Below are positions 23,346 through 34,559 of a DNA stretch of 64,000 nt, piece after piece. Positions within the stretch are counted from its first letter, which is position 1. Each line of letters begins with the position of its first letter. Both the position numbers and the translations under genes were made by a program. The notes under the pieces were generated by a model that ran no database searches, was not told the origin of the DNA, and saw only the letters and a program-made list of their open reading frames with translations. The DNA is taken from NCBI GenBank assembly GCA_949987565.1, contig OX465117.1, forward strand, positions 4,526,621-4,590,620, given 5' to 3'. Source of the stretch: Luidia sarsii. Taxonomy: Eukaryota > Echinodermata > Asteroidea > Paxillosida > Luidiidae.

Positions 23346-24046
23346 GGAGAAGGGTGATATAAACTGACAATAAAACAACGTCTGCTGCAGTATGATTATT
23401 GAACCATTGATTTATTATTCTAATACCAGATAAAACAAATCACAATTACAGAAATAGTTGACAAAATGTGCCGTTACTCGCTACATGTTGCTATCAACTA
23501 ACATCACAGTGTCATGTCTAAGCAGCTATAAGGCAAGTAGTTAACACAATCTCGAGTTGTTTATGTAAATCTGATGGGTTATTTTAATAAAGTAACAAAG
23601 TAATACTAATGGCCCAATGCAAAACTCTTGCCAAATATTTACGTTTACTGGCTAAAATTACAAAATACAAATCTCGTAAGTATCTGGTAAGATCGAAAAC
23701 AGATTGTTCACAGATTTACATGGAACTTATACAGTTTGAAGATGGTTATAGTAGAAACCTCTCACTGAAATATTTCTGCAAACTGATGTATTAAGAGAGA
23801 AAATAGTAAAAGAAATAGTTTACGTCACACCAAGATCTAAACTATTTTTTTGTAACTGTACGGCGTTGAATGCTGTATTTTCTTTGCAAACAATGGTCAC
23901 TACAAACTGAATCTAAAGCTCGTATTGTACTTTAAACAAGATTTTACACAATCATCAAGTGAATCAAGTACACTGCAATGACAAAGGACCTCACCAAACA
24001 ATATAATTTATGACCACTTATTTCAATGTATGCACATCAACATTGT
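23346..24046. other. 3' flank of copy B, no gene seen
   Basis: AT-rich, matches the 3' flanks of A, C and D. No open frame with support. Confidence 0.5.
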
Positions 24047-27028
24047 TTAATCAAATTCTTTGCATCCCAATACTTCAAAGCGCATTGAAGCTCGACCTGT
24101 CCACTCTGTGGGTACAATGCGCAAGACGCGTGTGTACAAGAGATCCTCGAGTCGTGAAGTCACCGGACTGTGTCTATCAACGTTGCCCTCAAACTGCAAG
24201 ACACCACAATAGAACAGACGAGAATCATTTGCAAATATATAAATGAAGCACTCGGCAGAATAGACAGTGATTAAATACTGTCTTACTATGCATGTAGCGA
24301 TCGGTGTGAGGATTGTTGCACAGGGTTGTGCTCCTTTGTGTCGTTCATTTCACATTGTTACTCACCTCTGCAATTGTCCCCTCGGCCGACGTGACGTTGG
24401 TCCATTGGTTGCCATCGTCACTGTACATGACGCGGTATTTGGTCATTCGCTGGTCCATATCACCGCGCCCCTGTGTGATGAAGCTAGTTATGTACTCCTT
24501 TCTTTTAAAGTTGACCTGTATCCATGGTGAAGGGTCTAAATTTACGACTTTTGGGCACCAGGATTCGGCGATCCCACCTAAAAACCAAAAGTTTAAAAGA
24601 CGTGTCACCTTTTAGGCTAGTACTTCAGCAAGCATGGATAAAATGATCGAGGTTGAAAGATCACGCGCAGCCCATTTTAAAGTTTGCAACTAAACAGTAG
24701 GTGTTTTCGGAGAGGGGATAGGTTCACAAGAATTTAGTAGCTTGATAATTACCTGCAAAATTCAGACGAGCTCTCTGAGGTCCGCAAACCCCTACATTGT
24801 CTTTCCAAATAGATGAAGCTGTGATGCTCTCATCAGGGATTCGACCATCTTCCATACCAAGAGGCTCCTCTCGTGAACAACGGGCCATTCCTAAATCAAA
24901 GGGACACAAAGGAGTGAGTCGAATAAAGAACCGCACAGCGGTAATCATGATCCGTCATATTGTATAAAGCTTAAAATACAAGACAAATATCCAGCAAATT
25001 GTCAACTGCTACTTTACTGCAAAAACAAAATGCAAATAAAAGATAAAGAGGGCCTGAACGTTTTTCAAAGGCAGAAATTCTGCCCATGAGAAAGATCCCG
25101 CTAGACTCTAAACCATGATGGAATGCCTCCTTGTCAGATCAACAAGGAGGTATTCCTGGAAGAACGAAGTGGTAGAAATAAAATAATATGAGAATGATTC
25201 AAGAGGATTACAAAAAAATAGACGGGGCCTCAGTCAGTGACATGGACACCCACCGGAGCAATTCAGCAGCCGTCGTATCTCGGCCGGGTCGTTGCTCTCG
25301 AAGAAGCTGTCGTAGTAGGTGACCGGGAAGGGTCTACACAATGCCTGGGTGCTGGTGCGCCCGCCCACGCGGACCTGAGTGCACTGGCAAGGGTCCTTTA
25401 CCGGGATCACCCAGCGGTACCTGTTGCCCGTGGCCGGGTCGGGTTCCTGGCCGATAATGCACGGTATCGCAGCTGTAAGAAGAAACATAACATAATTATT
25501 CTAGCAGAATTTTTGAAAATCTCTAGAACAAAAGTATCTCAACGGTTGAATGATTCTTATTGGTATTCCATCCCGGCAGAGCTAGTTGACAAATTGAGAA
25601 GGCCGCCATTTAAGGGCTGGGTAGCTCAGGTGGTACGTTAAACCAGTCTGTCTCGGTCAAGTCATATTCGCTGCTAATCCCAAGTCAGTTTTTGTTTACC
25701 ACGTAAAAAACACACTGACACGGGCACATTAATATCACGATGTGTGTATCCCGAAATTTACAACACCGAGGTAGCTATACGAGATAAAGTATGAAGTTAA
25801 CTACTTGAATTTCACAACTATATAGAAATATTGCGAGCTATCCATTGTCCAAAATGACCAGAAATAAACATAATATTATTTCATGACGTCAGAAAATCCG
25901 GATGTTTCGATCCTTGCTGAATGTTTCCGCAGAATGAAAGGAACATAAGCATATTATATACATAGGATCAGGAAGACAGGGCGCAATAATACGATTCATT
26001 GTATAGACACAGGAGAGACGAAGGAGGAAAGGTGATAGACTGTTCAGGGTGAGATCAAAGGGAAATAGGGAAGGGATTATAGGAGGGAATCTGGTAGACA
26101 GATCACGATGGGATCAAAGGGAAATTCAAGCATTAGGGAGGACATGAAAGGAGGAAAGCTGGTAGACAGAGCAAGGAGCAATCAAAATGAATATCAAGCA
26201 GTAGGGAATGGATTAAAGGCGGAAAGCTGGTAGACAGATCACGGAGTGATTACAAGGAATATCAAGCAGTAGGGAAGGGATAAAATGATGAAGGCTGGTA
26301 GAGAGTCAAGTGGAAATTCAAGCCATGGACAGGGAAGGGATGAAAAGAGGAAAGCTGGTAGACAGATCACGGACTGCATGAGTGATCATAATGAATATAA
26401 AGAGGTGGGAAATGGATTCAAGGTTGAAAGCTGAGAGAGAGACTGGATTCAGATCAAGCAGTATAGGGAAGGAATTCAATGATAGAGGCTGGTAGACAGA
26501 CCAGGGTGAGATCAAAGGGACATTCAGGCAGTAGGGAAGGGATTCAAGGTTGAAAGCTGGTGGACAGACGAGGGGAGATCAAAGGAAAATGTCAGATAGA
26601 AGGGACGGGATATCAGTGAAGGGATTAACAGAGATATCAAAGTATAATTATCAATGGGAAGGTGCTTGGTTTGAACACATGCAGGACTCATACTTTAGGT
26701 GAGCGCAATAAAATACAGTGATGCCAACAAATACAAACTGTTCATTGACTTCAATGGCCGTAATAGCAAATCTAAATATATAATGTGATTTTTTTAAAAT
26801 TGTGATTCTACCAGAACTTTCCTCAAAGGAGGGGATCCTCTTTCTGGCCTTTGCTAAAACGAAGAAGATAATCTACAACTGTGACAAGGCATTTCAACAA
26901 AAGATGAACGTCTATAGGAGGTACCGGAATACAATTGTATCGGGTGAAACTGAACACGTCTTACCCGTCATTTCCCTGATAAACAGAGCCAGAGCGACAA
27001 GGAGGAAGGTGTCCACAAATACGGTCAT
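24047..27028 (-). CDS. secreted F5/8 type C (discoidin) domain protein, copy B (complete, 259 aa)
   Basis: Exons 27028-26965, 25472-25254, 24890-24753, 24577-24366 and 24193-24047 join with GT-AG introns into 780 nt with one stop. Residues 1-21 (MTVFVDTFLLVALALFIREMT) are a signal peptide. Residues 22-94 are the N-terminal module with cysteines in PCIIG, PCQC, LCRPF and LNC. Residues 99-255 are one discoidin domain, bounded by C99 (RCSREEPLGMEDG) and C255 (FEVLGC), the usual disulfide pair, with WIQVNFKRKEYITSFITQG and LRIVPTEW between. The protein should be exported; discoidin domains bind membranes, glycans or matrix, and the ligand is unknown. The start is the only ATG ahead of the signal sequence and lies about 120 nt below a TATA box. 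This is the only complete copy of the A/B/C type in the window. Confidence 0.9.
25614..25670 (+). repeat. tRNA-like fragment in intron 1 of copy B
   Basis: GGGCTGGGTAGCTCAGGTGG with no adequate box B. It is equivalent to 422-476 and 33571-33627. Confidence 0.45.
25990..26640 (+). repeat. purine-rich degenerate minisatellite, intron 1 of copy B
   Basis: About ten diverged units of roughly 55-65 bp with the word GAAAGCTGGTAGACAGA and runs of AGGGAAGGGAT and ATCAAAGGGAAAT. The same array is in intron 1 of C (33720-34130) and E (58040-58460). D, whose intron 1 is 117 nt, lacks it. Confidence 0.7.
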
Positions 27029-27150
27029 TGCGGTGACGGTTACTTTGCAGGTTGAGCACGGAGGAGAGCGGGAAAGGAACGTCCAAGCCAAACGCCGATG
27101 CTCCCACCAAGTCTGACCACGGATTGATGCCCTCTCCCTTGAGCTGGCGC

Positions 27151-27157
27151 TTATATA
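27151..27157 (-). promoter_or_regulatory. TATA box of copy B
   Basis: The minus strand reads TATATAA inside a block (CCGCGG...TATATAAGCGCCAGC) conserved upstream of copies B, C, E and orphan G. ATG follows 123 nt downstream. Confidence 0.75.
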
Positions 27158-27539
27158 GGGGACCGCGGCGGGCGTGGCATTGCGTCACCGAAGCCTAATT
27201 AAGGACTCAAGGTCTACTCAGCGTTCGTTCGTCAAAGTACTCTGATGGATAATTTAGTGGCAGATGCATTTTGACGAGAATGCGGTAAGGCCGTCTATTA
27301 TGCGCGCACCACTTATGGATAATAATATTTGATGAAGATGGTTTGAAAAGGTTATAAGTGATGTCGTTAGACACAACGAGACACGTTCTTCTGATAGACG
27401 ATACAAAGATATACTTACATTATCATTTCATGTTGACGTCATCAATTGACAGTATTTGGCGACACGTTTGTCTGAATCGGTAGAAGTTGTGTCACTTGCA
27501 TAGCCATGTACATTATTTGAATTCAAAAGATAAAGTTGA

Positions 27540-27722
27540 CGTCAATAACTTCTCTGGAAGTCCTGGCCTCTACCCGTCCCCCACCAGCGAGTCGGACTGA
27601 ATGCCCACGCGGGCCGCCATCCGGTCGTTCCCCGGGTCTCCCACCTTCGCCTCGGGAGCCACTTGGAATTGACTACCGTCCACCCGTGTCTAGGGGGCGT
27701 GGCGACTGATCAGCCTGCTACA
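27540..27722 (+). repeat. GC-rich segment, inverted copy at 38345-38540
   Basis: Contains CCACCAGCGAGTCGGACTGA and CTAGGGGGCGTGGCGACTG, found in reverse complement at 38345-38540. No function is recognised; it marks another inverted pair inside the large inverted repeat. Confidence 0.6.
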
Positions 27723-27811
27723 CTACTGTAGTCCTCTTGGTTCGTTCTATTCCTCATAAGTGGAAGGTTTCCGGTGACACCATGTAATTCTTCTCCTTTA
27801 TGAAGCAGTGT

Positions 27812-27827
27812 GGCTCTGAAAAGAGCC
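27812..27827 (-). promoter_or_regulatory. histone-type mRNA 3' stem-loop, orphan
   Basis: The minus strand reads GGCTCTTTTCAGAGCC, identical to the metazoan replication-dependent histone 3' stem-loop consensus, followed by ACAC and, about 13 nt on, a purine-rich AAAGGAGAAGAA that resembles a histone downstream element. Known role: SLBP binding and U7-guided 3' cleavage. No histone coding sequence lies upstream on this strand, so it is a relic or ends an unknown transcript. Confidence 0.55.
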
Positions 27828-27998
27828 TGTTACTCAACGTTGCGGGTAGTGCGTCATCTCATTTGGCACAGAGCAGCGATGGAAATGTACAAAGACAATT
27901 CGGGACAATGTGATAGTTGTCTTTGCTCATTTCCACTCCTGTTTTGCAACAAATGAGATAAAAAAATACCCACTATAGGCATGTAAACAGTGGTCGCG
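27828..27998 (-). repeat. long imperfect hairpin next to the histone-type stem-loop
   Basis: Nested arms pair as ATCTCATTTG/CAAATGAGAT, TGGAAATG/CATTTCCA and CAAAGACAA/TTGTCTTTG around a loop near 27905, and more weakly outward as CTGTT(T)AC at both ends. It could be a small foldback transposon or a structured RNA; the sequence does not decide. Confidence 0.45.
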
Positions 27999-28289
27999 CC
28001 ATCGGTATAGCATTAGTGCAAAAACAAATGTCCTCATTGCAATGTTAAGACATTGCGATGACAGGAGATTAATTCCTATCCGAGGGGTTTCAAACGAATT
28101 CAATAATTATGTTATCTTTCCACAAACACTCATTGCACAATAAGATCATTACTCTTCTTTCATGTCAGTAACACACTATATGCTTCCCTGTCTTCACATG
28201 AGCGGAATTATATGTGTACATTAAGCACGCGTGTGGTATAGCCATGCTAGGTCCCCGTAACGCCTGCGCATCTCGCCGCCATTCAGCCT

Positions 28290-28690
28290 GATAGATGGCC
28301 TTACAGAAGAGATACTTGTTAAATATTCATATTGAGAGTGAACCCCGGATAATGGTAGCTTTTATCAACGTCCCTGTGGTGCACTGAAGTGAAGATGCCT
28401 GCTCATCAAACCAACTAACCTGCACTTAGAGTCCGCTGGTTCTGGCATCCTATCTAGCATTTCGTAATGGAGTATAGGCCTACCTCTCTAAAGATGCAGA
28501 CCTTCACTCCGTCTGATGCATGGCATTAACAAGGATACGTTTCAAATATTGATATCGAGAGTGGTCCTGGGGAGAGATGGCCAGCCAACTAGAATGCACT
28601 TAGAGTCCGCTTGTACTGGCATTAACAAGGGATACATGTACATTTGAGGGTGGTCCTGGGTAAAGGTGGCCAGTCAACTGCAATGCACTT
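28290..28690. repeat. imperfect tandem repeat
   Basis: Three or so diverged units share TGCACTTAGAGTCCGCT, GGCATTAACAAGG and GTGGTCCTGGG words. No gene is seen between 27998 and 28960. Confidence 0.5.
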
Positions 28691-28959
28691 ACTATCGGTA
28701 GGAACACAGGCTCCCAGTCCATCAATACTTTGTAATATACATATGTAAATATTGTATTAGAAACACTTAACGGTTGATTCACGGAGCGTGCCTACGGAAG
28801 TGAAAAGCATGCCGAGCGTGCGACGCGTTCAGCTCATGCTATCCACGCAGTGCACGGTGAAAAAGACAATCAGGGAATGGACCACAACTTCCTCCATTCT
28901 TTGACGAAAAAGCCAGCAACCATGGAAAATACCCCCAAAACTCTGAAACAGACAAAGAA

Positions 28960-29520
28960 AGAAAATGGTTGGACAAATTCGCCTTTTTAGAAATGTACAT
29001 ATTTGTATATTGGTGCAGGAAACCATTAGGCCTGCTTCTGTTCATCGTCCGTGTCCCCGCCATGCCCGTAGCCAGAAGCTTCACCTTCCATCAACATTTC
29101 CTCCTGGGTGTATTCAGGTTCAAACTGATACGACAAAATCTGTTCCGCTTGTTCACATGCAGTTGCTTTCCTCTTCTTTATACCTTGGACATCACAAGAG
29201 GTGTCAGAAACAGACCTTAGACCTATGACCGAGCCAATGCATTTGATTGACAATGGACCAAAGAAACGTATTCTGTCGTTAACCTCGTTAGACAACATCT
29301 CCGTATTAGATAAAAAATAAACATGTTTGGTATAAAGACTAATTGGTGAACATTTAGGGCAAATCATATGAAGAGGTTCCAGAGCACAAGGATTATTCAC
29401 TGCTTAGTAATTGCACACCCGTGATAGAGCTCTTGTTCTTTGACTTGAACATCGGCATGTAGTTTGGTAAGAGCAGGGTGTGCCTCGGGGGTTGGATCTC
29501 TGATGTGGTCATTGCGTGTG
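28960..29520 (-). pseudogene. exon-like fragment, unit C copy
   Basis: Open on the minus strand from about 29400 to 29026: ICPKCSPISLYTKHV, NDRIRFFGPLSIKCIGS, QGIKKRKATACEQAEQI, ending in an acidic glycine-rich tail (GHGGDTDDEQKQA). Upstream, 29520-29410 reads DPTPEAHPALTKLHADV in another frame. There is no clear start or splice site. The frame is intact here and broken in copy B. The product is not recognised. Confidence 0.35.
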
Positions 29521-29529
29521 ATATCTGAA

Positions 29530-30249
29530 TGTATCCGAATGTTCAAATTCGAGTGTTAATTTAGAACATTAGGGGCTTGAAATGTGGCCCTTTTTTATCT
29601 GTAGACTTAGATGGATGCGTCCCAAAATACATGCAGTAATTCAGTTTGGACCGCTGCACACGAGTCGCCGTACTTTGGTAATTATCGTCTCGGCTGACAT
29701 TTTACCGAGAAATCTAGCCCAACCCTTCACCATACCCGTTGTTTTGGAAATAATCCGCCCAAACTCAGGTAAAATCAAAATCAATGACTCGCATTCGCCA
29801 ACCCCTATCTTGCTCTTTTCATGAACAATCCGTCACTGAAAATTACTAATGATATTACGAAATCAAAACCAACACAATTGACTCTGCGACCGAAATCTGC
29901 CAAAAACGCGGACTATTTTATTGTGTATGTGCGTGACGAATGACACACGGATAAGTTGGCAGAAGCATGACCGTTATAGTCCGGAATAGCGCCCCCAATA
30001 GGTACGTATAAAATACAGACTACTTAATCAAATGAAAAAAATACGTTTCGCTTCGGATGAAATGTCCACACTGGAAAAGTTTCAAGGGACAATTTCCATC
30101 AAAATTGCAAGACTCGAGTAAACGAACGATTTAACGTGATTTTACTTTATTTGTTTGGTCATTCTTGTTTATGTTTTTCCGGGTGGGGAGGGGGAAGGTT
30201 TAGTGCGCTGCATTCTTCACCAGATCACAACGAAGTCCACAAGCCCGGC
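29530..30249 (+). repeat. dispersed repeat X, copy 6
   Basis: Same block order as X copy 9 (49031-49720), including CTCGGCTGACATTTTACCG and CATGACCGTTATAGTCCGG. Confidence 0.6.
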
Positions 30250-31240
30250 GCAAGCGGCAAAGCCCCTTATAACCCGGTTTGACTATTAAACTGTTTAGAC
30301 GTGAGGACGTGTTACGCAATGCACGTGGCCTTGTGAGAAAAAAAAAACCAAGACGCTGGTCTGGCAACGTGTAGGTGGTTTGATTCCTGGGGGCACCTTT
30401 TCATTTCCATTGTTTACTCGGCGGAATTCAGTGTGCTGCACTCTTCACTTGCTTATCACGAAATCTAAAAGCCCGCCGCCAACGGCCATGCCCCTTATTA
30501 TCCGGCTTGCCTATTAATGTATCAGATGCGCAGAAATGTTGCGTAGAAAGGGTGTCCTCGTGGAAAAACGCTTGGCTAGCAAATAAAGGTTTGTGGTTCG
30601 ATTTCCGAGTGGGGATGTTATTAAAAAATATATATCTTCCCAAGAAGCCACAGTGATAAATAAGGAGTTAAAATGAAATAAAAACTCCCGTAAACACCAA
30701 CGTCGCATTTTGCGCATCTCGATGTGTCGGTGTGATGCTGGCCTCATAATCCAGGTTTGCGTCTTCGTATGAGAAGGTCGGATCTTCGAGAGAAGGCGGG
30801 CGAGCAGGTGCCGTGGCGGGATCCCGACGGAGCGGGGACTGGAGGCGGCCCGTGAGCATGCTCAGCGGCGAGCCCGGGCCGGAGATAAGGCGGGAGTGGA
30901 GTGTCCGAAGAAAGTCGCTGGGTTTGGAGAGAGAGGGTGGCAGCGGGATTGGAATAAAACTACCCGGGACCAGAATCAGAATGGGACCCATAGGCGCAGG
31001 TCTGGGTAGAATGAACCGAGGGCAGCGAGTGGAGCGGGAAGACGAGTCGACACGCCGGGAGGGAGCGGAACGGCCAGAGGGCTCGCGCACCGAGCGCTCC
31101 CTGCTCATCCTCCGCCGTAGTAGCCGTCCTGTCCCCGGTAGAGCTGGAGGTTGCTTGTTGTCGTCCACGATCCCCGATCTTACCATACAATGTCCAACGA
31201 GATAAGGGGAGGAGGGTGATATAAACCGACAATAGACAAC
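30250..31240 (+). repeat. composite repeat with two tRNA-like modules and GC-rich tail (copy C)
   Basis: tRNA-like modules at about 30310-30395 and 30540-30610, core at about 30685-30770, GC-rich tail to about 31240. Downstream of gene copy C, as in A, B and D. Confidence 0.55.
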
Positions 31241-32054
31241 GCCTGCTGCAGTATAATTATTGAACCTTGCATTTAATATTCTAATACCAGACACAAATAC
31301 AAAGATGAAATTCAGTTACAGAAAAATCAATGACAAGAATTTTGACAAAAGGTGCTGTTACTCGCTAAATGTTGCTATTAACTAACATCACAATGTCATA
31401 TCTAAGCAGCTATAAGGCAAGTAGTTAACACAATCTCGAGTTGTGTAATTTTTTAGAATGTAAAAAAGTAATAGTATTAGCCCAATGCAAAACTGTTGCC
31501 AAATATTTACATTTACTGGCTAAAATTACAAAATACAAATCTCATAAATAAGGAGGACCAATCTTAAAAGCTTACAAATGTAATTAAAAGAGGCAGAACG
31601 AAAGTGAACATAACATCAGCTTTTTTACTCATTTGAATTTTAATTCGAGGCGATTTAAACGGTGGACGAATTCATCATTTCAATTTTGACCGTAATTCAT
31701 TTTTCCAAACTTTGTTTAGGGTGTAAGGATAAATTGCCGCTCACTTCTCAGAGAAATATTGAGCAAGTACCTACTCTAATAATGTCCAAAAATTATTTGG
31801 CATTCTTAATATACAATATAATTCCAGTAAAGTTGGATTTTATTTATGAAAGACTGGTTTAGAACTGAATCTAAAGGTAGTATTACTTTAAGGCAAAACT
31901 GTACACAGCCATCAAGTGAAACAAGTACACTGCAATGACAACATTCTAAGGACCTCATCAAACAATATATGACCACTTAATTCAATTCATGCACATCAAC
32001 ACTAGGTATCACTCATTTTAAAGGTTAGTTAAAACGAGTTTTTAATTTCATTAT
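31241..32054. other. 3' flank of copy C, no gene seen
   Basis: AT-rich and homologous to the flanks of A, B and D. The short frame at 31662-31862 is not conserved as protein. Confidence 0.5.
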
Positions 32055-33123
32055 TTAGTCAAATTCCTTGCATACCAATACTTCAAATCGCATCGAAGGT
32101 AAAACTTGCCACTCCGTGGGTACAATGCGCAGGACGCGTGTGTACAAGAGATCCTCGAGTCGTGCAGTCACCGGACTGTGTCTATCAATGTTGCCCTCAA
32201 ACTGCAAGACACCACAATAGAACAGACGATAATTACTGCCAAATATCAAAATTAAGCTCTCGGATGAATGAAGGTTGAATAAACACTGCATTGTTGTACA
32301 AAAATACGAATTATTTCAGATTGATTTAAAGGTAGCGAACGGCGTGAATATCTTTACACGAGGTTGTTCTCCTTTGTGTCGTTCATTTCACATTGTTACT
32401 CACCTCTGCAATTGTCCCCTCGGCCGACGTGACGTTGGTCCATTGGTTGCCGTCGTCACTGTACATGACGCGGTACTTGGTCATTCGCTGGTCATAATCA
32501 CCGCGCCCCTGTGTGATGACACCAATAATGTACTCCTTTCTTTTGAAGTCGACCTGTATCCATGGTGAAGGATCTATATTTTCGAATTTTGGGCACCATG
32601 ATTCGGCGTTCCCACCTAAAAAGCAAAAGTTTAAAGACGTGTCACGCTTTAGGCTAGTACTTTTCAGCAAGCATGGATACAATTATTGAGGTTGAAAGAT
32701 CACGAAGTGTAATCCGTATTAAAGTTTGCGACTAAACAGTAGGTGTTTTAGGAGAGGGGATAGGTTCACAAGAATTCAGTAGCTTGATAGTAACCTGCAA
32801 AATTCAGACGAGCCCTCTGAGGTCCGCAAATCCCTACATTGTCATTCCAAATAGATGAAGCTGTGATGCTCTCATCGGGGATTCGACCATCTTCCATACC
32901 AAGAGGCTCTCGTGAACAACGGGTCATTCCTAAAGCAAAGGGACACAAAGGAGTTGAATAAAGAACCACACAGCGGTAATTATGATCCGTCAAAAAATCC
33001 CCCAAATTGCCAACTGCAAATTGACTGAAAATACCAAAATGCAAATCAAAATCGGGCCTGAATGTTTTTCAAAGGTAGAAATTCTGCCCATGATAAAGTT
33101 CCCGCTAGACTCGAAGCCATGAT

Positions 33124-33160
33124 GGAATGCCTCCTTGTCAGATCAACAAGGAGGCATTCC
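33124..33160. repeat. 15-bp palindrome in intron 2 of copy C
   Basis: GGAATGCCTCCTTGT and its exact reverse complement ACAAGGAGGCATTCC flank a 7-nt loop. Copy B has it with one mismatch and A in weaker form. It begins at a relic splice acceptor (see findings). Confidence 0.8.
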
Positions 33161-33570
33161 TGGAAGAAGGAAGAAGTAGAAATAAAACACTCACTGGAGC
33201 AATTCAGCAGCCGTCGTATCTCGGCCGGGTCGTCGCTCTCGAAGAAGCTGTCGTAGTAGGTGACCGGGAAGGGTCTACACAATGCCTGGGTGCTGGTGCG
33301 CCCGCCCACGCGGACCTGAGTGCACTGGCAAGGGTCCTTTACCGGGATCACCCAGCGGTACCTGTTGCCCGTGGCCGGGTCGGGTTCCTGGCCGATAATG
33401 CACGGCATCGCAGCTGTATGGGGAAAATAAAGAACAGTAACACTTCAATAATTATTCTAGCAGAATTTTTGAAAATCTGTAAACCAAAAGTACCTCAACG
33501 GTTGAATGATTCTTAATTGGTATTCCATCCCGGCAGAGCTAGTTGATAAATTGAGAAGGTCGCCATTTAA

Positions 33571-33627
33571 GGGCTGGGTAGCTCAGGTGGTACGTTAAAC
33601 CAGTCTGTCTCGGTCAAGTCATATTCG
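33571..33627 (+). repeat. tRNA-like fragment in intron 1 of copy C
   Basis: Same fragment as 25614-25670. Confidence 0.45.
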
Positions 33628-33719
33628 TTGCTTCTCCCATCTCAGCTTTCGTTTACCGAGCAAACAATACACCATATAGATTTTTCAATCCTTGACGAAA
33701 ACATAGACATACACGGTAT

Positions 33720-34130
33720 AGATACAGGATGGACTATGGAGAAAAGGCGGTAGACTGACCAGGATGAGATCAAAGGGACATTCAGTAGGAAAGATGAAAA
33801 GAGGGAAGTGGATCACGGAGATATTAACAGGAATATCAAGCAGTAGGGGAGGGATTAAAGGTGGAAAGCTGGTAGACAGACTGGAGTTAGATCAAAAGGT
33901 AGAGAAGGAATTAAATCATAGAGGCTGGTGTACTGACCAGAATGAGAACAAAGGGAAAGGCAAGCAGTAGGAACGGGGTTCAAGTAGGAAAGCTGGTAGA
34001 CAGACTAGTGGAGATCAAAGGGACATGTCAGGCAGAACATAAATGAATTTATTTATGAATATACAACAAACATGTATATATCAGGGAAGGGATTAAGGGA
34101 AATATCAAAGGAGTATGGTCAAATGGGAAG
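33720..34130 (+). repeat. purine-rich degenerate minisatellite, intron 1 of copy C
   Basis: GGAAAGCTGGTAGACAGAC-type units, fewer than in copy B. Confidence 0.65.
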
Positions 34131-34475
34131 GTGCATGGTTTGAACATTATGCAAAGGCTCATAGGTGAGCGCAATAAAACACAGTGATACCAACATTACA
34201 AATTGTTCACTTTCTTAAAATTATAGGTATTCTGAAGTTTTTATCCTGCAAGAACTTTCCTCAAAGGGAGGAGGGCTCTTTTTGGTCTTTGCTTAAGGAG
34301 AAATGCCATTTGGAAAAGGCATTGAAACACAATATGAAACTGCTACCTTGTCCTGGATTACAAATGTATCGGGCAAAAAACTGTCCACGTCTTACCTGTC
34401 ATTTCCTTGATAAACAGAGCCAGGGCTCCCACCCAGTCTGACCACGGAATAATGCCCTCTCCCTTGAGCTGGCGC

Positions 34476-34482
34476 TTATATA
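34476..34482 (-). promoter_or_regulatory. TATA box of copy C
   Basis: TATATAA on the minus strand in the conserved promoter block; the promoter survives although exon 1 is deleted. Confidence 0.7.
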
Positions 34483-34559
34483 GAAGGGACTGCGGCGGGC
34501 GTGGCATTGCGTCACCGAAGCCTAATTAAATAAATTAAGGACTCAAGGTCTACTCAGCG

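Larger units (their letters stand above)
32055..34402 (-). pseudogene. discoidin-domain protein, copy C, signal-peptide exon deleted
   Basis: Exons 2-5 are intact and in frame: 33413-33195, 32929-32795, 32615-32404 and 32201-32055. Exon 3 lacks one codon (REPLG for REEPLG) and exon 5 reads VLVC for VLGC. In exon 1 about 110 bp is missing near 34425 compared with copy B, taking the start codon and most of the signal peptide; only the last part before the donor (34396) and the TATA region survive. The remaining in-frame ATG (34402-34400) would give a protein of about 239 aa starting MTAAMPC with no signal peptide. Since the rest depends on secretion and disulfides, this is probably a pseudogene, though transcription may persist. 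Confidence 0.75.
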
